Assembly (NCBI GenBank): GCA_947568835.1
Contig: OX387607.1
Coordinates: 18,130,277 to 18,194,276, forward strand
DNA length: 64,000 bases
Source: Protonemura montana
Lineage: Eukaryota > Arthropoda > Insecta > Plecoptera > Nemouridae
Reading direction: 5' to 3'
Part shown: positions 43,101-50,380 of the stretch, in pieces
How positions within the stretch are numbered: the stretch's first letter is position 1
Layout of the letters: each line of letters opens with the position of its first letter
Translations under genes and position numbers: made by a program
The notes under the pieces: model-generated
The model's input: only the letters and a program-made list of their open reading frames with translations
Database searches by the model: none
What the model was told of the DNA's origin: nothing

Positions 43101-45544
43101 AGGCGGTGGCCGGTCCTTGGTGCTGTTGGACAGGAGCAGCCAACACAGTGTGTCAAAGTGACAAGGCTAAGCGGTGGCCGGTCCTTGGTGCTGTTGGACA
43201 GGAGCAGCCAACACAGTGTGTCAAAGGGCCAAGGCTAAGCGGTGACCGGTCCTTGGTGCTGTTGGATAGGAGCAGCCAACAGAGTGTGTCAAAGCGACAA
43301 GGCTAAGCGGTGGCCGGTCCTTGGTGCTGTTGGACAGGAGCAGCCAACACAGTGTGTCAAAGGGACAAGGCTAAGCGGTGGCCGGCCCTTGGTGCTGTTG
43401 GACAGGAGCAGCCATCACAGTGTGTCAAAGTGACAAGGCTAAGCGGTGGCCGGTTCTTGGTGCTGTTGGACAGGAGCAGCCAACACAGTGTGTCAAAGTG
43501 ACAAGACTAAGCGATGGCCGGTCCTTGGTGCTGTTGGACAGGAGCAGCCAACACAGTTTGTCAAAGTGACAAGGCTAGGCGGTGGCCGGTCCTTGGTGCT
43601 GTTGGACAGGAGCAGCCAACACAGTGTGTCAAAGTGAGAAGGCTAAGCGGTGGCCGGTCCTTGGTGCTGTTGGACAGGAGCAGCCAACACAGTGTGTCAA
43701 AGTGACAAGGCTAAGTGGTGGCCGGTCCTTGGTGCTGTTGGACAGGAGCAGCCAACACAGTGTGTCAAAGTGACAAGGCTAAGCGGTGGCTGGTCTTTGG
43801 TGCTGTTGGACAGGAGCAGTCAACACAGTGTGTCAAAGTGACAAGGCTAAGCGGTGGCCGGTCCTTGGTGCTGTTGGACAGAAGCAGCCAACACAGTGTG
43901 TCAAAGGGACAAGGCTAAGCGGTGGTCGGTCCTTGGTGCTGTTGGACAGGAGCAGCCAACACAGTGTGTCAAAGTGACAAAGCTAAGCGGTGGCCAGTCC
44001 TTGGTGCTGATGGACAGAAAAGGATTCATGACGGCACCTGGTTCACAATCGGCTACCTGCTTACCAGGCCAGCTTAAAACACTCAGCGTTTTCTTTCACT
44101 GCCTCTTGGTTTGCAGGCTGTTGCGCTGGGTGAGTCACCGGCGTTTCAGAAGTACCGAAGTCGTCTGCACAGGGTTCCATTTCCGGGCTGCGAGGCCTAC
44201 CCCTTCCGGTCGGACGCATACTGGCGATGCTGCGTGCGACTGATCACGACCAGTCTGCAGCACCAGGTAATCACGCTTAGTGGCCAGTACCGGAACTAGG
44301 CGCTAGTATTAGGGGGTCACATTATGTTTTTTAGACTATGGACTTTATCTAACTTTAGCACAAGTTTAGAGATTTACAAATGTTTACTTGCGGGTTTTTC
44401 AATTCTGAGTTTAAATTACTTTTTACTTTTTTGATACCGAACGGTTTGGCGTTCATTATGATGAAGCTAGCCTAGCCTAGAAGGGAAGAGGAGAAAACTC
44501 GATGTCGGCAAGTAGCTACTCCTGTCGAAGAGCACCAAGGGGACCACCGGCTTAACGTCCCATCCGAAGGACGGTACAACGCGAACAACAGGATTCCTCC
44601 ACAAATCCATGCTGTCGAGAGGTTGATAAGCAAGGCGAATGAAGTTGCTGTACTAACTTTCATCCCTCCAACCTCTCTCCCAAACAGAACTGGTCATGTG
44701 TATGATGGTCACCCATTCAATACCTGACCCAGCGCAGTGTTGTTAACTTTCATCCCTCCAACCTCTCTCCCGAACAAAACTGGTCATGTGTATGATGGTC
44801 ACCCATCCAATACCTGACCCAGCGCAGTGTTGCTTAACTTTCATCCCTCCAACCTCTCTCCTGAACAGAACTGGTCATGTGTATGATGGTCACCCATCCA
44901 ATACCTGACCCAGCGCAGTGTTGCTTAACTTTCATCCCTCCAACCTCTCTCCCGAACAAAGCTGGTCATATGTATGATGGTCACCCATCCAATACCTGAC
45001 CCAGCGCAGTGTTGCTTAACTTTCATCCCTCCAACCTCTCTCCCGAACAGGACTGGTCATGTGTATGATGGTCACCCATCCAATATCTGACCCAGCGCAG
45101 TGTTGCTTAACTTCGGTGATCTTACGAGAAACCGGCATCCGTTGATTCTAAAATTTACCATCAGCACATACAAATATTTCAGCAAAGGGGGGTCTAAAAA
45201 AAATATTATCAGCAAGCAAATACATTTTTTTAAATTATAATTCAGCTTCTCCAATACCGTTACATTTTCACCAAAATCTGTTTTAACTGCTCTTTTAGTT
45301 TCGCTACCCTTCCACCTACAACACCCTCTAACCCTTTGCATCTGCGCAGAGCGGCACGTGCAAGATGGGACCACCGAGCGACCCAGACGCAGTCGTGGAC
45401 GCCGAACTTCGCGTGCGTGGCGTGCGGGGTCTGCGCGTGGTCGACGCGTCGATCATGCCGGAGCTGCCCGCTGCGCATACCAACTCGGTGGCCATCATGA
45501 TCGGCGAGAAGGCTGCAGACATGATCAAGTCACAGTGGACGTGA
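24791..45544 (+). CDS. Secreted GMC oxidoreductase, glucose dehydrogenase (FAD, quinone)-like; six exons, 614 aa
   Basis: Exons 24791-25184, 26644-27053, 28978-29375, 30082-30379, 44117-44266 and 45350-45544 sum to 1,845 nt with agreeing phases and GT-AG borders throughout. The product has an N-terminal hydrophobic signal (residues ~1-19), an FAD-binding GAGSAG (~59-64), GMC signature 1 ([18 protein letters not shown], ~132) and signature 2 ([16 protein letters not shown], ~308). The C-terminal catalytic region has [10 protein letters not shown] (His ~549) and [19 protein letters not shown] (His ~593). GMC enzymes oxidise alcohols or sugars with FAD; insect relatives act in cuticle, sperm storage, immunity and hormone metabolism, and the substrate here cannot be told. 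Length and motifs are normal and no lesion is seen. The introns, especially intron 4 (13.7 kb), are filled with repeats. A TATA-like box lies upstream at 24633. Confidence 0.93.
25199..26117 (+). repeat. 53-bp minisatellite in GMC intron 1, ~17 copies
   Basis: The unit begins GGTTTAGTCAGAGTCACAGC and contains GCTAATGTTAAACGTCCTG and CATTGGGTTTACA. It starts about 15 bp after the exon 1 donor. Confidence 0.95.
26212..26625 (+). mobile_element. 5S-derived SINE without array expansion, GMC intron 1
   Basis: A single 5S head (26213-26300), one copy of the segment that is repeated elsewhere, the body, a CATCATC stretch, and an (AATC)n end just before exon 2. It is the best reference here for the unexpanded element (about 410 bp). 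The usual GCGTCGTTAAAC tail is degraded. Confidence 0.88.
26644..27053 (+). CDS. GMC oxidoreductase exon 2 (GMC signature 1)
   Basis: Acceptor CCTCTACAG at 26643; the joined codon restores GKALGGTS. It ends in phase 0 at CAG/GTGGGA (27054). The 41-bp repeat of intron 2 begins only about 12 bases after this donor. Codon use is GC-rich compared with the surrounding DNA. Confidence 0.93.
27066..28566 (+). repeat. 41-bp minisatellite in GMC intron 2, ~37 copies
   Basis: Unit GGATAGAGCATAGGATCCAG then CCAGCTGATCTCAAATAACCT. Marker variants recur at multiples of the unit (TATGGCATAGG at 28011 and 28216, 205 bp = 5 units), showing block duplication. Each unit has a GGATCC and usually a CAGCTG palindrome. 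Confidence 0.95.
28567..28977 (+). other. Remainder of GMC intron 2
   Basis: Unique AT-rich intron sequence leading to the exon 3 acceptor. No further feature seen. Confidence 0.5.
28978..29375 (+). CDS. GMC oxidoreductase exon 3 (GMC signature 2)
   Basis: Acceptor GCCAACAG at 28977, phase 0. It ends in phase 2 at AG/GTAAGT (29376). It contains the substrate-domain motif [18 protein letters not shown]. Confidence 0.93.
29376..30081 (+). other. GMC intron 3
   Basis: 706 bp, free of tandem arrays apart from a C-rich run at 29405-29430 (G-rich on the minus strand). No gene seen inside. Confidence 0.6.
30082..30379 (+). CDS. GMC oxidoreductase exon 4
   Basis: Acceptor CTCTTTGCCAG at 30081, entering in phase 2. 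It ends in phase 0 at CAG/GTGAGT (30380). It encodes the [16 protein letters not shown] segment typical of the GMC C-terminal domain. Confidence 0.93.
30521..31250 (-). mobile_element. 5S-derived SINE with a 36-bp internal array, GMC intron 4
   Basis: On the plus strand the tail side (TGTGGTGTTCATCGACGCGC) comes first, then the body, then a 36-bp tandem array (30733-31170), then a diverged remnant of the part nearer the head (TCTCTCCCAAATATATCC...CTGACCCAG, ~31190-31235). The 5S head itself is lost. In this copy a body segment, not the 5S segment, was amplified. Confidence 0.8.
30733..31170 (+). repeat. 36-bp minisatellite from the SINE body, 12 copies
   Basis: Unit GCTGTCGAGAGGTTGATAAG then CAAGGCGAGTGAAGTT. 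In unexpanded SINE copies this segment is bounded by TGCTGT on both sides, so the unit corresponds to the distance between two TGCTGT words. Confidence 0.95.
31495..31800 (-). mobile_element. tRNA-derived SINE (family A)
   Basis: The reverse orientation of the 18655 element: tRNA-like box B remnant (CGACTCGAACCTCG on plus) at 31518, the GAGACAATTTTAGTGTATTTGATG stretch, the GTGAATACTCACAGTCAC segment, then GTTGGATGCGTTTTATG and the GCAAACGCTTGCAATGCGCGG end at about 31780. Confidence 0.7.
31801..32505 (+). other. Intron 4 spacer
   Basis: No gene or repeat recognised; short frames only. Confidence 0.4.
32506..32992 (+). mobile_element. 5S-derived SINE with two head units
   Basis: Two consecutive ~92-bp 5S head units (32506-32690), the second running into a partly deleted body (TTGGAGGGATGAAAGTTAGT, CTCGACAGCATGG, GTACCGTCCTTCGGAAGGGACG). 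A foreign or diverged stretch follows CCCCTCCTCC (about 32900-32940), then the tail remnant CAGTGCATCGCTAAAC. Confidence 0.8.
32993..33408 (+). other. Intron 4 spacer
   Basis: No gene or repeat recognised. Confidence 0.4.
33409..33913 (+). mobile_element. 5S-derived SINE with two 91-bp units
   Basis: Complete head at 33415, two 91-bp units, a body with an internal deletion (GTTGTTCGAGTTGTGGTGGTCC), a CATCATCCT run (33808-33840) and an intact tail GTGCGTCGTTAAACACCAC ending at 33913. Confidence 0.87.
33960..34592 (-). mobile_element. 5S-derived SINE, 3'-truncated, with ~5-unit array
   Basis: The body begins at 33962 on the plus strand (AAGGGGAAACCCGGTG) without the tail. The array runs 34140-34590 and breaks off inside a unit; the 5S head is missing. 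Confidence 0.82.
34593..35109 (+). other. Intron 4 spacer
   Basis: No gene or recognised repeat. Confidence 0.4.
35110..35256 (-). mobile_element. tRNA-derived SINE (family B)
   Basis: On the minus strand: GCGATAGCTCAGTTAGTAAAGC (box A) at ~35245-35224 and GGGTTCGTAACCCGG (box B) near 35180, followed by GTTGCACATTTTTCCAG and an A/T-rich end. The D- and T-arms are recognisable but the acceptor stem is poor, so this is a SINE head rather than a tRNA gene. A second copy is at 40040-40120. Confidence 0.65.
35437..35567 (-). mobile_element. tRNA-derived SINE (family A), 3' part, inverted to the next copy
   Basis: Plus-strand ATAACCGTCTCAAAAATTGA, GGACTCGAAACCCGATCTCC and GAGCTACTTGGACACT are the reverse complement of the tRNA part and 3' end of family A. 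Confidence 0.75.
35568..35925 (+). mobile_element. tRNA-derived SINE (family A), near-complete copy
   Basis: Starts with GCAATTTAAATAAGATTTCATCC and CCAACGTCAATTTGGAGTTA, then GTGACTGTGAGTATTCACAG, then the tRNA head 35767-35840 (TAGCTCAATTGGTTAGAGC; GGTTCGAGTCC). It ends ATCAATTTTTGAGACGGTTA and AATAATAAAATACCCCGCGC. The acceptor arms pair, but the loop lacks the U33 equivalent. Confidence 0.8.
36285..36475. mobile_element. Diverged relative of the foldback MITE
   Basis: Similar in order and wording to the MITE at 16678: ACAAAAATG.., GGAGCCACCGTCGT, TTAATTTCGTTATTTCTCGCAG, ACCTCAACGAATGATAAACATGTA. Much more diverged and lacking the outer arms. Confidence 0.6.
36809..38440 (+). mobile_element. 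5S-derived SINE with the longest 91-bp array (~15 units)
   Basis: Starts inside a unit (GATCATACACATGACC; head missing) and runs about 15.5 units to 38225, then the body and CTAGGCTAGGTTCAGC, breaking off before the tail. Higher-order structure is visible: the ACTACCCTGG variant recurs 273 bp (3 units) apart, and the GGTTCAGGGATTGG variant about 364 bp (4 units) apart. Confidence 0.88.
38645..39774 (-). mobile_element. 5S-derived SINE with ~9-unit 91-bp array
   Basis: Tail at 38646 (GGTGTTTAACGGCGCACTG), diverged body to 38920, then about nine units to 39774. The head is missing. Many units carry the AACTTCAATCC variant instead of AACTTTCATCC. Confidence 0.85.
40040..40120 (+). mobile_element. 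tRNA-derived SINE fragment (family B)
   Basis: GAGCAATTACCCCGACCGGTAATCGG, then CCGGTTCGTATCCCTGTTCGG and TCGCACATTTTTTAGTGTAGC match the 3' half of the 35110 element in the opposite orientation. Confidence 0.55.
40453..40545 (+). mobile_element. Family A SINE 5' fragment
   Basis: TGCCCCGCGCATTGCAAGCG ... CCAACGTCAAATTGGAGTTA, matching the outer segment of the 35568 copy. It directly precedes an (ATT)n run and the next 5S SINE. Confidence 0.6.
40556..41000 (-). mobile_element. 5S-derived SINE with a short array
   Basis: (ATT)n then tail GTGGTGATTAACGACGCACTG at 40558, full body, and about 1.5 units of the 91-bp segment, ending abruptly at CACCCATCCAAGG (41000) where a family A SINE fragment begins. 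Confidence 0.85.
41001..41080 (+). mobile_element. Family A SINE fragment
   Basis: GTTTGACAGGTTGTGACGTG ... CAGAGTGACTGTGAGTATTC matches the central segment of 18655-18955 and 35568-35925. Confidence 0.6.
41353..41384. repeat. Perfect 12-bp stem with 8-nt loop
   Basis: CCACTACCAAGG and CCTTGGTAGTGG are exact reverse complements flanking ACGTGGTA. It lies in GMC intron 4. No flanking duplication was recognised. Confidence 0.7.
41848..44019 (+). repeat. 68-bp minisatellite in GMC intron 4, ~32 copies
   Basis: The unit begins ACACAGTGTGTCAAAGGGAC and includes GGTGGCCGGTCCTTGGTGCT and GTTGGACAGGAGCAGCCA. Four marker variants recur exactly 340 bp (5 units) apart between 42760 and 43415, so a five-unit block was duplicated. 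It ends about 100 bp before exon 5. Frames through it are repeat by-products. Confidence 0.95.
44117..44266 (+). CDS. GMC oxidoreductase exon 5
   Basis: 150 nt, phase 0 at both ends, with acceptor TTGGTTTGCAG (44116) and donor GTAATC (44267). It lies about 100 bp after the end of the 68-bp array and ends with the His-Gln that starts the HQSGTCKMG catalytic motif. Confidence 0.9.
44438..45138 (-). mobile_element. 5S-derived SINE in GMC intron 5
   Basis: A plus-strand head scrap (CCGAACGGTTTGGCG, 44438-44452) abuts a minus-strand SINE lacking its tail: body from 44462, about five units (44650-45105), ending in part of the head (TTCGGTGATCTTACGAGAAACCGG) at 45138. The abrupt change of orientation suggests rearrangement. 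Confidence 0.82.
45350..45544 (+). CDS. GMC oxidoreductase exon 6 (catalytic C-terminus)
   Basis: Acceptor TCTGCGCAG (45349), phase 0; stop TGA at 45542-45544. It carries [12 protein letters not shown] and [18 protein letters not shown] fragment of a tRNA-type SINE begins immediately after the stop codon, so the 3' UTR is partly transposon-derived. AATAAA-like words occur near 45675 and 45750. Confidence 0.92.
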   Translation, partial: SGTCKMGPPSDPDAVVDAELRVRGVRGLRVVDASIMPELPAAHTNSVAIMIGEKAADMIKSQWT

Positions 45545-45660
45545 TAAAGTTACAGTGGACATAACCTGTCAATTTCCAGTGACTCCAATTTGACTTTGGA
45601 TGCGTTTTATGAGGTGACATCTGATTTAAATTGCAATCGCTTGCAATGGGCAAAGTATTT
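45545..45660 (-). mobile_element. Family A SINE fragment directly after the GMC stop codon
   Basis: ACCTGTCAATTTCCAGTGACTCC ... GTTGGATGCGTTTTATG-like ... TTGCAATCGCTTGCAATGGGC corresponds to the outer segment of family A in reverse. Confidence 0.6.
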
Positions 45661-46084
45661 TTATTTTTCTATTTAATAAATTGTATATTCTAATACTATT
45701 ATGCAAATATTTCGTGCATTACGTATTGGTTATTACATTGATAATGTAAATAAATAGCGATGTAATGGTAATGATTTCATTGTAACTTGAGTGTATACAA
45801 TTGAACTGCTTGGTTGAGTTCCTTTTTTGGGACAAAAGTTGTCGGCGGGGAAATTCTATGCCTAGAGGAATGTTAAAAAAAGAAAATTATTTGAAAATAT
45901 GGCTCCTCGCCATTGTGCTCTAACTAAAGAACAATTTAATGTTAATATCAAATTCAAAATATTATAATAAAATTGTAAACTTAGTGGGTTCTGCAGGATA
46001 AGATGTGTACATAAAGTACAAACAGGAAACTTGTGCGAAAAATCTGCTGCATGGACCTCAATTTCGTATTAAGACTGTTGTATC

Positions 46085-47817
46085 GGGAGCTTACTCAGGT
46101 CTATTGGAGTGGGAGCTTACTCAAGTCTATTGGAGTGGGAGCTTACTCAGGTCTAATAGAGTGGGAGCTTACTCAGGACTATTGGAGTAGGAGCTTACTC
46201 AGGTCTATTGGAGTGGGAGCTTACTCAGGTCTATTGGAGTGGGAGCTTACTCAGGTTTATTGGAGTGGGAGCTTACTCAGGTCTATTGGAGTGGGAGCTT
46301 ACTCAGGTCTATTGGAGTGGGAGCTTACTCAGGTCTTTTGAAGTGGAAGCTTACTCAGATCTATTGGAGTGGGAGCTTACTCGGGTCTATTGGAGTGGGA
46401 GCTTACTAAGGTCTATTGGAGTGGGAGCTTACTCAGGTCTATTGGAGTGGGAGCTTACTCAGGTCTACTGGAGTGTGAGCTTACTCAGGTATATTGGAGT
46501 GGAAACTTTCTCAGGTCTATTGGAGTGGGAGCTTACTCAGGTCTATTGGAGTGGGAGCTTACTCAGGTCTATTGGAGTGGGAGCTTACTCAGGTCTATTG
46601 GAGTGGGAGCTTACTCAGGTCTATTGGAGTGGGAGCTTACTCAGGTCTATTGGAGTGGGAGCTTACTCAGGTCTATTGGAGTGGGAGTTTACTCAGGTCT
46701 ATTGGAGTGGGAGCTTACTCAGGTCTATTGGAGTGGGAGCTTACTCAGGTCTATTAAAGTGGGAGCTTACTCAGGTCTATTGGAGTGGGAGCTTACTCAG
46801 GTCTATTGGAGTGGGAGCTTACTCAGGTCTATTGGAGTGGGAGCTTACTCTGGTCTATTGGAGTGGGAGCTTACTCAGGTCTATTGGAGTGGGAGCTTAC
46901 TCAGGTCTATTGGAGTGGGAGCTTACTCAGGTCTATTGAAGTGGGAGCTTACTCAGGTCTATTGGAGTGGGAGCTTACTCAGGTCTATTGGAGTGGGAGC
47001 TTACTCAAGTCTATTGGAGTGGGAGCTTACTCAGGTCTATTGGAGTGGGAGCTTACTCAGGTCTATTGGAGTGGGAGCTTACTTAGGTCTATTAAAGTGG
47101 GAGCTTACTCAGGTCTATTGGAGTGGGAGCTTACTCAGGTCTATTGCAGTGTGAGATTACTCAGGTCTATTGAAGTGGGAGCTTACTCAGGTCTATTGGA
47201 GTGGGAGCTTACTCAGGTCTATTGGAGTGGGAGCTTACTCAAGTCTATTGGAGTGGGAGCTTACTCAGGTCTATTGGAGTGGGAGCTTACTCAGGTCTAT
47301 TGGAGTGGGAGCTTACTTAGGTCTATTAAAGTGGGAGCTTACTCAGGTCTATTGGAGTGGGAGCTTACTCAGGTCTATTGGAGTGGGAGCTTACTCAGGT
47401 CTATTGGAGTGGGAGCTTACTCAAGTCTATTGGAGCGGGAGCTTACTCAGGTCTATTGGAGTGGGAGCTTACTCAGGTCTATTGGAGTGGGAGCTTACTT
47501 AGGTCTATTAAAGTGGGAGCTTACTCAGGTCTATTGGAGTGAGAGCTTACTCAGGTCTATTGGAGTGGGAGCTTACTCAGGTCTATTGGAGTGGGAGCTT
47601 ACTCAGGTCTATTGGAGTAGGAGCTTACTTAGGTCTATTGGAGTGGGAGCTTACTCAGATATATTGGAGTGGGAGCTTACTCAGGTCTATTGGAGTGGGA
47701 GCTTACTCAGGTCTATTGGAGTGGGAGCTTACTCAGGTCTATTGGAGTGGGAGCTTACTCAGGTCTATTGGAGTGGGAGCTTACTCAGGTCTATTGGAGT
47801 GGGAGCTTACTCAGGTC
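46085..47817 (+). repeat. 26-bp minisatellite downstream of the GMC gene, ~67 copies
   Basis: Unit GGTCTATTGGAGTGGGAGCT then TACTCA. Variants TCAAGTC and ACTTAGG..TTAAAG recur 234 bp (9 units) apart, and one again 182 bp (7 units) later, showing higher-order blocks at 46980-47520. The 26-bp period and lack of stops create long frames in all three plus-strand phases; these are not genes. Confidence 0.95.
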
Positions 47818-48879
47818 AGTGAACGGCACAACCGTGATTGATTCGTGTTCCGTGATTTGTGGAGTTTAACGACGCACTCTTCTGACAAGATGTTCTGCGT
47901 CGACTGGTGGAAGGAGACCTCGAAATGAGACGGTTCCAGGGTTTGGCGCCCGGCACAGCTGGCCGCGTCTAGTAAGGCAGTTCCGAGAGTGGTACCTGAG
48001 TCGGGCGGAAGCGTAGGGGTGCGATTGTGTCGGCAAGGTCGCGCTCGAAGTAGCTGGCATCGGATGCTAGCGGGCACTAGCATCAGCCTGTATGTATGCA
48101 ATATGCAATGTTTCCAGGTTCGACGAGCCCAAAAAGTAGTGCCTCGCAAGCACTTACCTTGTACGGAACAGCACCTACATCGTTTGACCGATCGCGATGA
48201 AACACACATATTTGAAATCTGCATGCTTAAGGCTTTAAGACGTTCTTTTCATTAGTTCAATGGATCATTTTTTGTGCAACTGACGATCTTTTTAAAACCA
48301 GGAACTTTTTAAGATTAATAAAAGAGTATCTGAAAATTGATATCTCAATCAATTTTTTAGCTGTGACTACCAAAATTGTTTGTCTAAGAAAACCAAGTTC
48401 AGGCACTACAGGAAAAAAATCGCGGACTCTTTAACTCATATTTTTGCGGTGCTGTTTGTACAAAGGATTTGATTTTTAATTTTCCCGGAAAACTCACCAA
48501 TTTTCTGGCACTTATTTTGCCTTGTCATTAACATAATACCAACACTATATACCCGTTTGAGACCCATTTTTAACGATTATCCCCGCGGGAATGATGGGCC
48601 TTGACGAAACCATTCGAAATCTACCGGCCATGTGATATCTTTTCGGGACAGACATTTTCTGACAAGGTAGTGTAGTTCAAGCATGCACAGTACATTAGGA
48701 TTAATTTGAGTTTGCCACTTTCTGGGATGCTTGTACCAACCTAGAAAACATGACACCATGATGCTACTGTTAACTATCCGATTTAAAAGTAACAAAATAA
48801 TGTTTTTCTTTGGTTAAAACATTTCATAATTTCAGGAAAATAAAATATTTAATGAAAAACAATAAATGTTAATCAACCA
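47818..48879. other. Spacer with a SINE-tail-like scrap
   Basis: At about 47850-47890 the string TTTGTGGAGTTTAACGACGC resembles the reverse complement of the 5S-SINE tail but is followed by a different GC-rich body (47900-48060), suggesting another retroposon that shares the 3' tail. Nothing recognised in the rest. Confidence 0.4.
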
Positions 48880-49192
48880 AAGTTAAAATTAATATATTTT
48901 GGATTACTTTTAACTTTTATCAGGTTTAGGCAGGAAACCAAGCTCGCAAACTGCTTTTTGGCAGCCATTGCTAGAATCCGCTAGTGTACGGTAGGTATTT
49001 AGCAGAAGCCATTAGGACTTTTAGTTTTGCATTTAAGTTCTTATTTTTCAATAGAATTAATTTCACGTACATAAACTGTTAAATTCTCAAAGAATTTAAG
49101 TGCATGATGCATTGTTTGGTCATAATTTTCTGGTTAATTTCAAACTTCCCGGTGAAGACTGGCTTTATTTTGTATTCTAAAGTTGGCAATGT
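48880..49192 (+). repeat. Left part of the 46-bp-minisatellite element, copy 2
   Basis: Homologous to 12109-12429 with small indels, in the same orientation, about 36.8 kb away. It ends at the first GTAGTCAGAG of the array. Confidence 0.8.
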
Positions 49193-49882
49193 GTAGTCAG
49201 AGTCCACCAGCTTGTAGCAAGGTAAGGCTAACACAACTGTAGTCAGAGTCCACCAGGCTGTGGCAAGGTAAGGCTAACACAACTGTAGTCAGAGTCCACC
49301 AGCTTGTAGCAAGGTAAGGCTAACACAACTGTAGTCAGAGTCCACCAGGTTGTGGCAAGGTAAGGCTAACACAACTGTAGTCAGAGTCCACCAGGTTGTG
49401 GCAAGGTTAGGCTAACACAACTGTAGTCAGAGTCCACCAGGTTGTGGCAAGGTAAGGCTAACACAACTGTAGTCAGAGTCCACCAGCTTGTGGCAAGGTA
49501 AGGCTAACACAACTGTAGTCAGGTTCCACCAGGCTGTGGCAAGGTAAGGCTAACACAACTGTAGTCAGAGTCCACCAGGTTGTGGCAAGGTAAGGCTAAC
49601 ACAACTGTAGTCAGAGTCCACCAGGTTGTGGCAAGGTAAGGCTAACACAACTGTAGTCAGAGTCCACCAGGTTGTGGCAAGGTTAGGCTAACACAACTGT
49701 AGTCAGAGTCCACCAGGTTGTGGCAAGGTAAGGCTAACACAACTGTAGTCAGAGTCCACCAGGTTGTGGCAAGGTAAGGCTAACACAACTGTAGTCAGAG
49801 TCCACCAGGTTGTGGCAAGGTAAGGCTAACACAACTGTAGTCAGAGTCCACCAGGTTGTGGCAAGGTAAGGCTAACACAACT
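49193..49882 (+). repeat. 46-bp minisatellite, exactly 15 copies
   Basis: 690 bp = 15 x 46, same unit and same variable sites as the 28-copy array at 12430. It is followed by TATGCATTTTTCTAAAG, similar to the sequence after the first array. Confidence 0.95.
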
Positions 49883-50380
49883 GTATGCATTTTTCTAAAG
49901 TGACCGTGACAAATGAGCGACGAATTTCAAAATATTGACACATTTTGCAAAACTAATTGAAAAATGTTGGAAAATACAAGTGGTGCAATGGGTTTTCTTG
50001 GAGAAGCAGTAAGCCGACCGCGGTAAGTTATCATTTATAATTACATAATTATCATTCCGTCGATAATATCAGTTATTACACACAATTTAATCAAGTTGTT
50101 TAGGTATCCCCATTCCCTCATATGAAGTTTTCAGTCTTCAAGACTGGCATAAAATACATATTATGTTTTTAAAATACTGAATTCTTCCATAATTTTAGAT
50201 GCAAAGAAATTGTACCTAATAGCATTGAACTTGACAGAAAGTAAGGATTGGTCAGGTACATTGAAACCAAATGTAAATCAGGAAAGTAATTTGTTTATTA
50301 AGTACACAGGAACAATAGCATTCATAGTTTAAATAATTTAATTATCTTACTATTTATTTTAACGCTGTTATCATACCATA
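49883..50380. other. AT-rich spacer
   Basis: No gene recognised. The end near 50380 has an ATAG acceptor-like border leading into the zeste-like pseudogene. Confidence 0.4.

Noticed and set aside
41882-44243. Many ~63-codon frames with Trp-Cys-Cys-Trp motifs
   Set aside because: They are phases of the 68-bp array, terminated every three units; not genes.
46208-47822. Long plus-strand frames (up to 345 codons) with Leu-Leu-Arg-Ser-Ile-Gly-Val repeats
   Set aside because: By-product of the 26-bp minisatellite, open in all three frames.
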